Shown piece by piece: positions 54,501-63,179 of a DNA stretch of 64,000 nucleotides. The stretch is from Trichuris trichiura (Eukaryota; Nematoda; Enoplea; Trichinellida; Trichuridae), in contig JBAJFE010000042.1 of NCBI GenBank assembly GCA_037903355.1, positions 3,918,001 to 3,982,000 on the forward strand. Direction: 5' to 3'. Numbering within the stretch: position 1 is the stretch's first letter; each line of letters opens with the position of its first letter. Made by a program: the position numbers and the translations under genes. Under the pieces are notes generated by a model that did no database searches, was not told the DNA's origin, and saw only the letters and a program-made list of their open reading frames with translations.

Positions 54501-57500
54501 AAAAAACCCTTGCGGAAGAGTGGTTTTTGGCATTTTGAGGGACGTCTGAATAGTGAACCTGCGAAGTGAACAATTTTGATTGCCTTGAATTCATATCGAT
54601 AATGCCCACAGTTCTCTTGACCTCCTTTGTTCTGTCTTTTTTTCGCTTCGAAGGACGAATAAACGTACTTGAGTATCAAAGAGGAAATATCGGCATCTAG
54701 AATTGCTTGTGATAATGCATTAAGGCAGCAAGTTGTAGCTCCGTCTCGCAACCTCGAGAGTCAGCAACGAACAGCCTAACCTGGACTGAGCTACTCATGT
54801 TTATTAGATGTTGTTCTTTGTGTTTATCGATTTCTTCATGCTTAAATAAAACGTGTCCCTGACATACGATGGGTTCGAATGCGGAACATATCCGCTTCGA
54901 AATTTGTATTTTATTATTTATATGTACGTGTGTACCAGGAATAGCTATTGCGAGAAATCTGAGAAAGCTGACAGCCAGATTGAAGTGATTTCGCTAGTTA
55001 CTAAGAAATGTACAAGGGAATGCAGCAGAGCATAAAAATGAAACTTGCTGCCTTCCTAACTCCACCTCCTAGTATGCTATCAATCATTGCGGGGTGCATT
55101 CTTTCGGCTGTCATAGAATGAGGTAGGGAAAGAAATTCATGGGGTTGTAGCTATTAATTTTTTGCAAGTATCAGTTGGGTACATTGAACGGATGAATGAG
55201 CTCTCGTATTTGCATGTACCTTAATATAGTTGCCATATGTGGGTTCTGTCTTTTACATTGGTTTCCACTTATTTTTTCAACGGGAATAAAATTCATATAA
55301 GGTTTTTTCTTATTTGTCACGTAGGAACAGAATTTGATGAGTCAAGCTCAAGTCGACAGGTAATCACGTCGGCTGGTGACAAAGAAGAGATCTTCCGAAC
55401 AGCCAGTCCCAGTGAAGGACAAGAAAAACTGCTTTTTGTGTTTCATGCGCTGAAGACAGCCCAAGGGTAGAACTGAAAGTTCCGCAAACGTTTTGTGATG
55501 TAAAACGGGATTTCTATGACAAGAGAAGAAAAACATCTATACGGAATTATATGTATTATATGTATTATTAACTCCAAAGCAGAATTGCTGTATTACAAAG
55601 CAGTCTTCAACGACATGATTTTCCCCTACTGGAAGCTGATCTGAGAGTTTTATCTTGTTAAGACTGGCTAAACGAACCTTTCATATTTAAACGGTTTTAA
55701 TTTTTAGTATGTGCTCTCTGCCAAATCATCAACTAAGCCCTGCCCCTTGGCTAAGTTGGTTTTAGGCGTCAGAGACAGTAATCTGCATATCATTGATGCT
55801 TTATCCAGCGGCAGCGAATTCGCTTGTTTATCTAAATGTTACAGGTAAAGTCACACGATCCAAGGGGTCACCGACTTACGATGCATTTTGTTGCAAGCGT
55901 TTCATCGAAAGTCGAAACCACCGTAAGTCGAAATGCATAATCAGCGCATTTAATGCCCAACCAGACCGCGGAGGCAGTGATTTAGTGCTGGTAGTTTCCC
56001 CATTAGTTTCCGTTGGCCACACATAAGTTCAATGCCATCATTGGTATACGTTTAGGTTTCAGGTTTATGCTGAGATGAAGTTTAAAAGTACGGTATTTAA
56101 CCGACATCAGCAAATGAAAGGCGAACCACCCCGATGGGATATCCTCGCAGCGAAGTGGATATGACGAACTGTAACGAACCTACACTGATGATTAGAACCG
56201 CGTGAGTGTGAAAGATTCGTATAGTCTGTCTTAATAAAAGCTAAACTCTCAGATTAGCTTGTAGTTGAGAAAAACCATGTCGTACAAGACTGCTTTGTAA
56301 TGCAGGAATTCTGTTTTGAATTTATTAACATGGAGCTCTGTATATGGTATTCAACTACATTAATGTACATATATGTGCCAGAGCTCACTGATCCGTTCGA
56401 TATACCCAGCTGATACTTGCAAGAAAATAGTAAAGCTATTAGTAACGACCCAATGGAGTTTTTTCCCTTGTTGACTCAATGATAGCTTGATGAAGGCATT
56501 CCGGCGGTGACGGATAGCGTACCAAGAGGAGACTACGTTAGGAAGGCACCCAGATTTGTTCCTATGCTCTGCTGTAAGCCACTGCACATGTCTTTGTGAC
56601 TAGCAAAGCATTTGAACCTCTCGATCAGCTTTCTCAAATCTCTCGCAACAGTTATTTCCCATATATACGTACATATAAACAACGAAATACAAATTTCGAA
56701 GCATGTTCCACTATTGAATCCATCGTAAGTCAGAACATTGCAAGTCAGGGCTCCACTGTATTTACACATACTCAGAGGCACGACGAAAAGGGAGAAAGAC
56801 GACTGGCGCAAACACTGATTGCTGGCAGAACTTCGCTCAGTTTTCGTGATGCTGACTTTCAGTAAACTCCCTTCTCTTATGAGAGTGTCGCAATAGGTTC
56901 TTTACAGTTCGTCACATCCATTTTGCCGCGAGGATCTCCCCGTGGCTGTTCGCCTTGCCTATGCTGAAATCAGCTCTATACAGTGCAGTTCCACTTCATC
57001 TTAGCATAAGCCTACGCCTAAACGTATGTTAATGACGGCATTGAACCAATGGGTGGCCAACGGAGGCCAACGAGAAAACTACCAGCACCAAAGCACAGCC
57101 TCCGCGGTCTGATTTGGCATTAAATGCATTGATTAGGCATTTCAACTTACAATGGTTTCAACTACGATGGAACGCCAGGAACGAAATGCATCGTAAGAGG
57201 GGATCCCCCCTGTTCCAGCTGCTTAGTAATAGGCCGACAGGGTATCACTCTATGAAACAGCATTTTGCCCTTGGTAACGTTCCTGCCAGGGAAGGCAAGC
57301 ACGCAAAGGTTTAATAAAAATTCTGCAATTGATGGAACAGTAATTAAGACAATACTAAGACCTGGAAATGGCGTACGGTTAGGATCATGCGAAAAGGACG
57401 TTCTAGAGGACTGTGGAACTCCCGACCAAGATATTATTAGTGCGAAGTTGTAAGGAAGTCAAGGCAAAGGAAATAATACATAACTTAACAGGGAAGTTCA

Positions 57501-60500
57501 AAGCAAAGAAGCTGGCTCTGTTATTAGCTACTACCAGCAGTGCCGTACTGATGTCAACAGAAATGAATCTCAATTATGAGATCCGAGAGGCAGGTTGAAG
57601 ATGCTCTCGCTTACGGCGGAGGAATATATAGCGAAAGAAATTTGAGAAAGTGGAAGCGTGCTTCCATCATTAAGTTTAAAACAAATTTACGAGGTTGCCA
57701 CGCAGTATTCTCATCATTGGATAATTAAGTTTGGTTCAGCGTATCGAACGTTGTTCGGATCAGTGCTTTTTCACGTGTAAGTATGTAAACGGTACCCGTA
57801 AATAAGATTTCGTTTCTTACTTTCATAGTATCAGTAGTATTTCATGCATAAAATTTTCGTCAAATAAAGCAAGCACGTAAGTTGTTTTGCGTTATATGGT
57901 TTTACTCATAAACATACTGATTACGTTCAGAATAGGCTGTACTGAACTATGATCTTTAGTATGATACGGACTACTTAAGCCCCTCGGCTTAAAACTGCTT
58001 CGAGTTTTGATGGGGCGGTTGGAACAAAACGCTATCGTGTAGCCAGGGCACGCTGCGTAAATGCGCTAAGGAAGGCCGCACTGATAGGAAATCCTTTTCA
58101 TAAATTTCTTCAAACGTCATCTTATATGGAAGAATATGTCGTTTACTTGGAAAGTATGAAATATGAGCTAAGTCTTACGGCGCTTTTCTTCCTCCGTTTC
58201 CATCAGTGTTAAAAGTAGCGACGAAAAGTTCAGTCGGAAATTTTCTCTGAAACGCTGATGACGGAACAAGGCCTATTCTGAAAACTCTGTTATTTGTTTG
58301 CAATAAAGAATTTGCATCGCATCGATTTCATTCAACAGGACAACGTCGTAAAACAGAGGAACACTTAGCATTAGTCATACTGTTGCTTACCATATGATTG
58401 TTACATTGAAAATTCAATTATCAGTTCCATTCAACCGGTGTTATAAACTTTTTTGTAATGGATATGATTCTTTTATACATAACTTGGCCAGTTACCATCC
58501 GTTTGACTATTAATACTGTAAATTTTTTATTACAGAGCTTTTAGCTTCACCATGCCTCACCTTGCCCTTTCATCAGTCAAAATGCATTGTTTTATGTGTA
58601 AACGACTTGAACATAGGCCGCTACTATCAAAGTCAATGGCACTTTTACCACAATATATGAATCTGTTTTGAGTGAATACATCACCCAAAATTTCATTCTT
58701 CGCTTTGAAATATTATTCGATGCTTTCCAAGGGCGAATGCTTTAGCAATTAAATCTTTCAGCAGACATGCATCTTAAAAGTTGCTTTTTGAATTACTGAT
58801 AACTGCTGAAGTATATTTCAATACTTGAAGTTAAATGAAAAATGCACCTGAAAGCAGAGCTTTTTTAAGTGTTGCCAAACTTCCATAACCGAGCGTCATT
58901 CTTAAATGGGAAAGAACAAAATGCAAAATAGCACAAGTCATCCTCAGCTCTATGGACGGGCACCATAAGAAACTGAAAGAGGAAAATTATAGACTGAAAG
59001 ACCAATGTGAAAAAACATCTGAACTCTTTCTTCGTAACGGGTTTTTTAAATTTTATTCTGAAATTTTCGCGGGATTTTTTAACCTGTTCTTGGTTAAACG
59101 TTTATTTTAAAAAAACGTTTACGGAGCTTTCGGGCCTCTCCGTTTTTTTTCCTGGTTAAACGTTTATTTTAGAAAACGTTAACGGAGCTTTTGGGCCTCT
59201 CCGTGGCCCGTCATCAGCGTAATTGTACCGCCGGTCGGGTCAGCCTTTATGGTTGCAAGCCGCTCCATCCGACCAGCTTTGGCAGAGACCTACTGCCGTC
59301 AGCTCTATCTTGAACCGTCAGGTTTCGGTCGCGCCTAGTTAGTCAGACAGCGCAGCGAGGCCGGATGGAGCGGCTTGCAACCATAAAGGCCGACCCGACC
59401 GGCGGTACAATTACGCTGATGACGGGCTACGGAAAGGCCCGAAAGCTCCGTTAACGTTTTTTTAAAATAAACGTTTAACTAAGAACGGGTTAAAAAATCC
59501 CGCGAAAATTTCAGAATAAAACATCTGAACGCCGCAAAATGGAGTAATATGCACTGGATATATGGATAATTTTGAAAAAGGTCTCACAGGCAATACTTTG
59601 CAATTTATTTAAATTCTCGGGTTCCGTAGCATGCCTCCTTTAGAACTATTTCCTACGCTCTGATTTACTGTCTGTGTTTCTGTGGGATTGACACTGAAGT
59701 CCAGGAAGGCCTGATTCCTAAGCTTCTGCTATAAAGAGTGTAATGTCTCTAGTTGATAAATTATAAAAATGGAGTAACGCCGTTATAGGGAAGAATGCGC
59801 AATATCATTTTTATGATTAGTAAATAAGTTCTTCTGTAGCAAGCATTTGTGAATCTTTCAAAACCCTCATTTTCTGCATCAGCGTTCTGTAATGATAAAG
59901 TAATTCGTCTCTAAAGAACATGCTCAGCCATAAAAATCTAGTTGATTCTGAGCACTATTTCATTAAATTCAAATGGATTTGAAATCGTTTTCTCAGCCAT
60001 AGCTTTCCTCTAGTGGAAAGTCCCAAAGAGTGAAAGCTGTCTGTGCCCTATAAATTTCCCATGCACTTCGTTGTTGTGATATGCGCAATAGCCATCCTCC
60101 TTTTGAAATAGAACATGTTATTGGAAGACACTTTTAATTTCAGTTTTTAGGTGTTTCGATGCATACGCTTCTTCTTAAATGAAGAGCATGCGACTAGTAG
60201 GTTCACGGATGTTGAAGGAACAGATATCTCTGTTTTGTTAGAGTTTGAAGACTACTGCGCAACAGTGGAGAGAAGATATAAGAAGAAAAAATTAGAACAG
60301 AACGTCCAACGGTGAGTAATTGAAAAAAATGCAAGGTTTTTACCACAGGAAAAGACCGTGCATTTGCGATGCAATTCCACTTCCTATCTGCTTTCGGCAG
60401 TAAAGCATAGCTAATCACCAAATCACTGAAGCACCGGAAAGTTAGCAGAGTTGACAAAAGCTGTGTGCAACTTAATCTCAGATATTATTTTCGCTGTAAA

Positions 60501-61366
60501 AGGAGGGAAACAGGGCAGCAGGTTCAATGCAGTTGCAATGACATGCAGAATTCCTAGAACAATGGGCAAACCTGTGCTCAGTGTAATCGTCCTGTTCTTC
60601 ATTGCAAAATGTGCGACGTAAAATTGAGGCAGAGATACCTCGTCCATCGTTACCGTTTTGTTCTCTAGCCATCTATACTTGGTGTCCGCGTCAGAATATC
60701 CGTCTAGAAGCACAGGCAGAAACGAGTCATCGATTTTAATAAGATGGCAGCCCACTCAGAGGGCATGCGGCTCAGTCACTGTAATAGAACTGTAAACAGC
60801 TCATGTGTATCCTACTGTCAGAGTAAGGATCGTTCATTAGTATGTCAGCAGAAGAAAGCCGCCCCCGCAGGAAAACCGTTCGGCTGGTGCACAGTGGGAA
60901 AAGTTCACAAATCACAAGCAGTACACACATCAATGAACCAGAACTAGACTTACAGCTCTCTATTTCTAATGTGCACTCCTGAGAATCCAGAGGGAATAGC
61001 TGGAGCATCATTGGACACGACGCAGTCACCGTTAACCTGTCAACAAAGACGCTTTAACATTCACCGTTTGTTTCAAATAATTTTGTCACTGTTCATTTTT
61101 CACTTGGTTAAGACTAAACATTTAGTCATAACTATGTACCTCTGGCTGGTTAGCACTTCACCTGTGCCTTTGATTCGCAAAAAGCTGTTATGCGTTGTTG
61201 CTTGATGAAAATAGGATTTCTTTTCATTCGGAAAAAATGTGTCTGGGAGCCATATGTCCTTCGTATATTCCCAAGAAACAGTTAGCTCTTCCTTAGCGCC
61301 GAGGCGATTGATATCAAGGCGCGGATCATGCCAGTTTTGCCGTAGATAGAAATCTAGCGTGTAGTC
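39301..61366 (-). CDS. unc-49: unc-49-like GABA-gated chloride channel locus with two alternative C-terminal modules
   Basis: Shared exons (61366-61140 and 61036-60954) encode the middle of the ligand domain through the Cys-loop. Downstream lie two full sets of exons for the rest of the receptor: module 1 (60703-60572, 49329-48899, 48772-48431) and module 2 (47966-47826, 47720-47167, 39561-39301). Both modules begin with a phase-1 YGYSDAD exon, continue with a phase-1 GDYSRL TM1-TM3 exon, and end with a phase-0 TM4 exon, so each can join the shared Cys-loop exon. C. elegans unc-49 is the known precedent: one N-terminal region spliced to alternative C-termini, giving subunits of the neuromuscular GABA-A receptor. 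The PAR motif before TM2 predicts anion selectivity. The introns of 11.2 and 7.6 kb are full of transposons. The 5' exons (signal peptide, first third) were not found; they may lie beyond the window. Confidence 0.88.
39562..40356. other. intron of unc-49 module 2; unsupported ORF on opposite strand
   Basis: A plus-strand open frame of 175 codons (39575-40102) starts with a hydrophobic stretch ([15 protein letters not shown]). An ORF of this size is only slightly longer than chance would allow in a window like this one, and no family is recognisable. Confidence 0.3.
40713..42022 (-). pseudogene. Tigger/pogo transposase, left arm copy
   Basis: The minus-strand frame starts with an ATG at 42022 ([16 protein letters not shown], psq-like helix-turn-helix), then a CENP-B/Tc5-like DNA-binding part ([20 protein letters not shown]). 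The DDE domain has [20 protein letters not shown] and [13 protein letters not shown], the second acidic site near [10 protein letters not shown], and the third (QPLDVCI). It ends at [16 protein letters not shown]. Several stops and shifts make it non-functional. Confidence 0.8.
42998..44307 (+). pseudogene. Tigger/pogo transposase, right arm copy
   Basis: Same protein on the plus strand from ATG 42998. A TGA replaces a Trp codon at 43115, a frameshift follows before [18 protein letters not shown], and a stop follows DFLQ at about 43437; the left copy shares the last stop. The longest intact piece is 43472-43954 (DDE core). The shared lesion means the copy was already dead when duplicated, or that the GTAAGT after DFLQ is an intron donor. 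Confidence 0.8.
44664..45859. other. intron of unc-49 module 2, nothing recognised
   Basis: AT-rich, no repeat boundary or exon supported; the minus frame at 45440-45688 has no family features. Confidence 0.4.
46057..46094 (-). ncRNA. hammerhead ribozyme motif, left arm of element D
   Basis: Minus-strand CTGACGA, stem II CGGAAC/GTTCCG, GAAA, GCTT, TGA. The CAGT expansion changed the upstream stem I side, so stem I is mostly lost. Confidence 0.6.
46109..46146 (+). ncRNA. hammerhead ribozyme motif, right arm of element D
   Basis: TCA (46109-46111), CTGACGA, 6-bp stem II, GAAA, GCTT, TGA (46144-46146). Stem I TCA/TGA is complete, as in element C. Confidence 0.75.
46850..46985 (-). mobile_element. 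decayed hammerhead foldback
   Basis: A minus-strand ribozyme at 46868-46905 reads GCG-CTGAGGA, stem II GGGTC/GACCT, GAAA, GCTC, CGG, with one stem I mismatch. The second arm is reduced to a TCGCTGAAGA stub at about 46952. No duplication was found. Confidence 0.55.
47167..47720 (-). CDS. unc-49: unc-49 module 2, TM1-TM3 exon
   Basis: 554 bases, acceptor CACCTTTCAG, donor GTATGC in phase 0. TM1 ([20 protein letters not shown]), TM2 ([17 protein letters not shown]), TM3 ([20 protein letters not shown]), then a long Pro-rich loop. TM2 has 2' Thr and 6' Met where module 1 has Ser and Thr. In C. elegans, UNC-49C is the picrotoxin-resistant subunit, and a 6' change of this kind would fit a C-like subunit. 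Confidence 0.92.
47826..47966 (-). CDS. unc-49: unc-49 module 2, loop C exon
   Basis: 141 bases: acceptor GTTTTCTGTAG, 46 codons, donor [24 protein letters not shown] is followed by [20 protein letters not shown]. It is homologous to the exon at 60703 and has the same phases, but is three codons longer. It lies 464 bp past the module 1 stop. Confidence 0.92.
48431..48772 (-). CDS. unc-49: unc-49 module 1, cytoplasmic loop and TM4 exon
   Basis: 342 bases from acceptor AACTTTAG, phase 0, to a TGA at 48431. It encodes the second half of the loop (basic [11 protein letters not shown]) and TM4 with its lead-in: [21 protein letters not shown] 126-bp intron separates it from the TM1-TM3 exon. The stop leaves a 16-residue extracellular tail. 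Confidence 0.92.
   Translation of the reverse strand, partial: GMPTKNPYYLTGVKLLPRYQLDAGQHIGAITSHSQPPLRPECECEMNQVLSIPMRMVTKPRRRRHRLHNVTPSSIDKYSRLLFPLLFFIFNGIYWITVFFLSRNEISSKVNDL
48899..49329 (-). CDS. unc-49: unc-49 module 1, TM1-TM3 exon
   Basis: 431 bases. It begins [15 protein letters not shown] after an unusual TTTTCAAG acceptor and ends at a GTAAGG donor in phase 0. TM1 ([20 protein letters not shown]), TM2 ([17 protein letters not shown]) and TM3 ([20 protein letters not shown]) are complete, followed by a basic, Gln/Pro-rich cytoplasmic loop. The 2' Ser and 6' Thr in TM2 are the picrotoxin-sensitive type. It resembles UNC-49B and insect Rdl. Confidence 0.92.
49330..50188. other. unc-49 module 1 intron, nothing recognised
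   Basis: The frames at 49243-49434 (-) and 49678-49902 (+) do not match any receptor exon. No second loop C exon was seen next to the TM1-TM3 exon. Confidence 0.4.
50189..50253. repeat. perfect 31-bp hairpin with 3-base loop
   Basis: 50189-50219 is the exact reverse complement of 50223-50253, with loop AGC. The arm includes GCAAGAAGGCCTCTGCC. It shows no ribozyme core and no link to the other foldbacks. Confidence 0.85.
50645..51745. mobile_element. decayed foldback pair with hammerhead-like arms
   Basis: A minus-strand motif at 50801-50838 and a plus-strand motif at 51654-51693 share GCA-CTGATGACAG...AAAA-CTTTGC. In the plus copy stem I is TGCA/TGCA, 4 bp, with cut triplet CTT; the GAAA box is AAAA in both, so both are probably dead. 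GTTAACCCGTTTTG at about 50649 and CAAAACGAGTTAAC at about 51722 may be the outer ends. Confidence 0.45.
51746..52782. other. unc-49 module 1 intron, no gene supported
   Basis: At about 52145-52180 lies a stretch (CCTACGATGGGTTCAGC) related to the inverted repeats at 54850 and 56720. Otherwise nothing recognised. Confidence 0.35.
52783..53147 (+). repeat. solo LTR with 5-bp TSD
   Basis: The 355-bp sequence at 52788-53142 starts TGTGGCGGTG and ends TTCTCCCACA, with ATTGC duplicated on both sides. A TATA box (CCTTATATAAGG) lies at about 53022. Its 3' end is similar to the LTR fragment at 33346-33405, so at least two copies of this family are present. Confidence 0.88.
53275..54140 (-). pseudogene. 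Tigger transposase C-terminal remnant
   Basis: The minus-strand frame (about 54020-53800) reads [24 protein letters not shown] and [17 protein letters not shown], matching the low-complexity Tigger C-terminus. A TIR-like stretch with repeated ATAACGCG lies at 53280-53360. The 133-codon plus frame at 53578-53979 is its shadow. Confidence 0.5.
54141..54847. other. no feature recognised
   Basis: Minus frames at 54310-54751 show no family features. Confidence 0.3.
54848..57215. repeat. two interlocking inverted repeats of non-autonomous DNA transposons
   Basis: Pair 1: about 54848-55230 and 55560-55690 are inverted relative to 56370-56758 and 56210-56340; its right end is CAGTGGAGCCCTGACTTGC inverted, with TA outside (56758). 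Pair 2: about 55860-56190 is inverted relative to about 56893-57215, with CCGCGGAGGC-type blocks. Pair 2's left arm lies in the loop of pair 1, yet its right arm is outside it. No coding. Confidence 0.65.
57216..59011. other. unc-49 module 1 intron, nothing recognised
   Basis: AT-rich sequence without supported exons or repeat boundaries. Confidence 0.4.
59182..59220 (-). ncRNA. hammerhead ribozyme motif, left arm of element E
   Basis: Minus-strand ACG-CTGATGA, stem II GGGCC/GGCCC, AAAA (mutated GAAA), GCTC, CGT. The G-to-A change in the core probably inactivates it. Confidence 0.6.
59413..59451 (+). ncRNA. hammerhead ribozyme motif, right arm of element E
   Basis: ACG (59413-59415), CTGATGA (59416-59422), stem II CGGGC/GCCCG, GAAA (59441-59444), GCTC, CGT (59449-59451). 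Stem I is ACG/CGT, a third pairing version, and the core is intact. Predicted cut after C59448. Confidence 0.78.
59531..60571. other. unc-49 module 1 intron, nothing recognised
   Basis: The frame at 60203-60457 (-) is inside the intron and has no receptor homology. Confidence 0.4.
60572..60703 (-). CDS. unc-49: unc-49 module 1, loop C exon
   Basis: 132 bases: acceptor GTGCTTCTAG, 43 full codons, donor GTTTGC. It encodes [11 protein letters not shown] then [20 protein letters not shown], the ligand-domain region leading into the membrane. Phase 1 at both ends fits the shared exon upstream and the GDYSRL exon at 49329 downstream, 11.2 kb away. The donor is weak (GTTTGC). Confidence 0.85.
60954..61036 (-). 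CDS. unc-49: unc-49 shared Cys-loop exon
   Basis: 83 bases with acceptor TTGACAG and a strong GTAAGT donor in phase 1. It encodes [17 protein letters not shown] and CTLEIES. The two cysteines are separated by exactly 13 residues with the FP.D centre, the defining disulfide loop of the superfamily. The last base (T) begins the Tyr codon completed by either YGYSDAD exon, so this donor is the branch point of the alternative splicing. Confidence 0.93.
61140..61366 (-). CDS. unc-49: unc-49 shared ligand-domain exon
   Basis: 227 bases: 75 codons plus 2 bases. The acceptor TATTTCCAG starts [17 protein letters not shown], and the donor is GTACAT in phase 2. Conserved Cys-loop receptor blocks are visible: [32 protein letters not shown] and G.VL.S.R. 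These form binding loops D, A and E of the GABA site. The frame shown upstream to 61438 is intronic. Confidence 0.92.
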
Positions 61367-61976
61367 CTGGAAATATGAAATATATTTCAGGGATATGCAG
61401 TAACCCAGTACAAAAGGATTGTTAGGTAATCTGTGCATTGATTAACACCTCGAGTACATCTGGTGAGCTGCAACGTTGAAGTTATTAGACCTTCCAAATG
61501 TCTTCGAAAAATCGTTTATTCAGAATGTAATCACGTGGTGTGACTGCTCACATTTTTTCAGTTTTTTAATTTTAAAGGAATCATAACTACCTTTTCGCAA
61601 AAGTTTATTGATGCCTAATTACGTTGCGTAAAGTTGTGATATATTACAGGAGGATTTTGCCTCTTTGCCATTAGTGAAGGAGCCCCATAATGGCAGTTCT
61701 ATACAGAAGGTTGAAGAATTTTACATACCTCTGCTTTCATTTCCGGACTCACAATACAAGAAGTTGAGGTAAGTTATCGCAGAGGTTACCTCAAAAAGTA
61801 ACTTCAAGAAAACTGAAAGAAATTAAAGCAAGGAATACACGTGTAAACAAAAATCTGGCTACTGTCATGGCGCATTGCGATTGGACATTGATGGAGTCGT
61901 CGCGACAGACTGAACAACAGGATTTTGGAAAGGTACTTAAAAAGTTCGAAGGTTAGGGTAAAAAGTTCGTTCGATA
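61367..61976. other. upstream of the shared unc-49 exons; 5' exons not identified
   Basis: A GTATGT donor-like site follows ATGAAAGCAGAG on the minus strand at about 61730, where a ligand-domain exon might end, but the frame is closed after a few codons. I could not support an exon here. Confidence 0.3.
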
Positions 61977-63171
61977 TACAGGTGGCCCTCGTTACCCGCG
62001 GGGTTCTATACAATGCGGTTCGTCTGGCGTGAAATAGTGACGTAATCTTTTCCACGGCAGTACACGGGATAGAGCCTAGAATAGTCAGTGGTTGCTGGAA
62101 ACGTTTGTGGGGAGGCACAGTCACTGAATGAGAGGACTTAGGTGCCATCAATGAGAAGGTCATGGAGGTAGTGAATATTGCCAAGGAGTTGAGAGGTGAG
62201 GGTCTCTCCTACATGATAGAAGACGATATCAGGGAGCAAATAGAAGATTGTGGAGAACCGTTGACCAATTAGGAGCTCGAGGAACTGATGCAATCACCTA
62301 CGGGCAGCGACGACGACGTTATTGAAGATACAGACGCTCAGATACCCTCGGATTGGACGCTGCAAAAGCTTGCCAGTATTTTCCGGCAAGCTCAGGTCCT
62401 AAAGGATTTGATTGCTAAATACGATCCATTTATGGAACGTGGCATCATGGTTACATGAAGAATAACAACTTCGTTGAAGCCGCTACAAGACTTATTTGAC
62501 CAAGCGAAGAGAAGGCAGATACAGTTCCCTATAACAATGTTTTTAAACAAAGCTCCGGCAGCTGCGAAGACTAACATTTTAAGGCGAGAAGCTTTGCTAC
62601 CAACAAGTTCAAGAAACTTAAAGACTGGGCGTTCTCCAGGAGATCTGCGCCCACCTACAGAAAGTGGGTAAATTGATACATGATGCCCCAAACGTTTCTG
62701 CCGTAAACGTTTCGCTCTGTTTGGATGTGTTCTGTGTGATGTTCACTATTTCTGTTTAAGTGCGCCTCTATGTTTTATATTTCCTCTGCACTATACCCAT
62801 TCCGCGCACCAGTACATTGCTTAGCTCATTAAAGCAAGGTGATTCCCAGGTGTTTAAAGAAAGTGCATCTTACTTTCATCCTTTAATGTATCTAATGGCC
62901 TGGATTCTCATGGCTAACCCGATTGGACAAGCGCGGTCACATTGATGTCATTATCACGTAGCTAGATTCCGTAGTACCAAGCTTCGAAGGATCACTAGGT
63001 ATGATAACCGTTCCGGAAGGAATTCAAGCGGATAGGACGAAATACGCAGCTAGAATACAAGCTATTTAGCCTTTTCCATAGGGTAGCCTATATAACGCGA
63101 AATTCAACTTTACGCGGTAAGATGCTCAAAGTGCTGGACGAATTAACCGCGAATAACGAGGGCCACCTGTA
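61977..63171 (+). mobile_element. internally deleted Tigger element with transposase C-terminus
   Basis: The inverted termini CAGGTGGCCCTCGTTAC (61979) and its partner ending GGGCCACCTG (63169) are flanked by TA. Frames at about 62150-62670 encode the Tigger C-terminus: AINEKVMEVVNIAKEL, CGEPLTN.ELEELMQS, WTLQKLASIFRQAQVL, DPFMERG. Stops are present, and the DDE part is deleted. The minus-strand frames here are shadows. Confidence 0.8.
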
Positions 63172-63179
63172 TATATATA

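Larger units (their letters stand above)
59012..59530 (+). mobile_element. hammerhead-ribozyme foldback element E with 13-bp TSD
   Basis: The insertion at 59025-59517 lies between AAAACATCTGAAC duplications. The leader (TTCTTCGTAACGGG) and arms end in CCCGCGAAAATTTCAG. The centre has an extra inverted repeat (CCGCCGGTCGG..., AGCCGCTCCATCCG) about 85 bases long. The left arm contains a partial tandem duplication (about 59090-59150 and 59150-59215). Confidence 0.85.

Noticed and set aside
60572..60703. Third unc-49 module starting with the 60.7 kb loop C exon, separate from module 1
   Set aside because: No other TM1-TM3 exon was found between 60.5 and 49.4 kb, and the 49.3 kb TM exon has no loop C exon of its own next to it; the simplest reading is one module.
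61690..61800. A further shared unc-49 exon ending at a GTATGT site
   Set aside because: The frame in the needed phase closes about 14 codons upstream, and the residues match the family only loosely.
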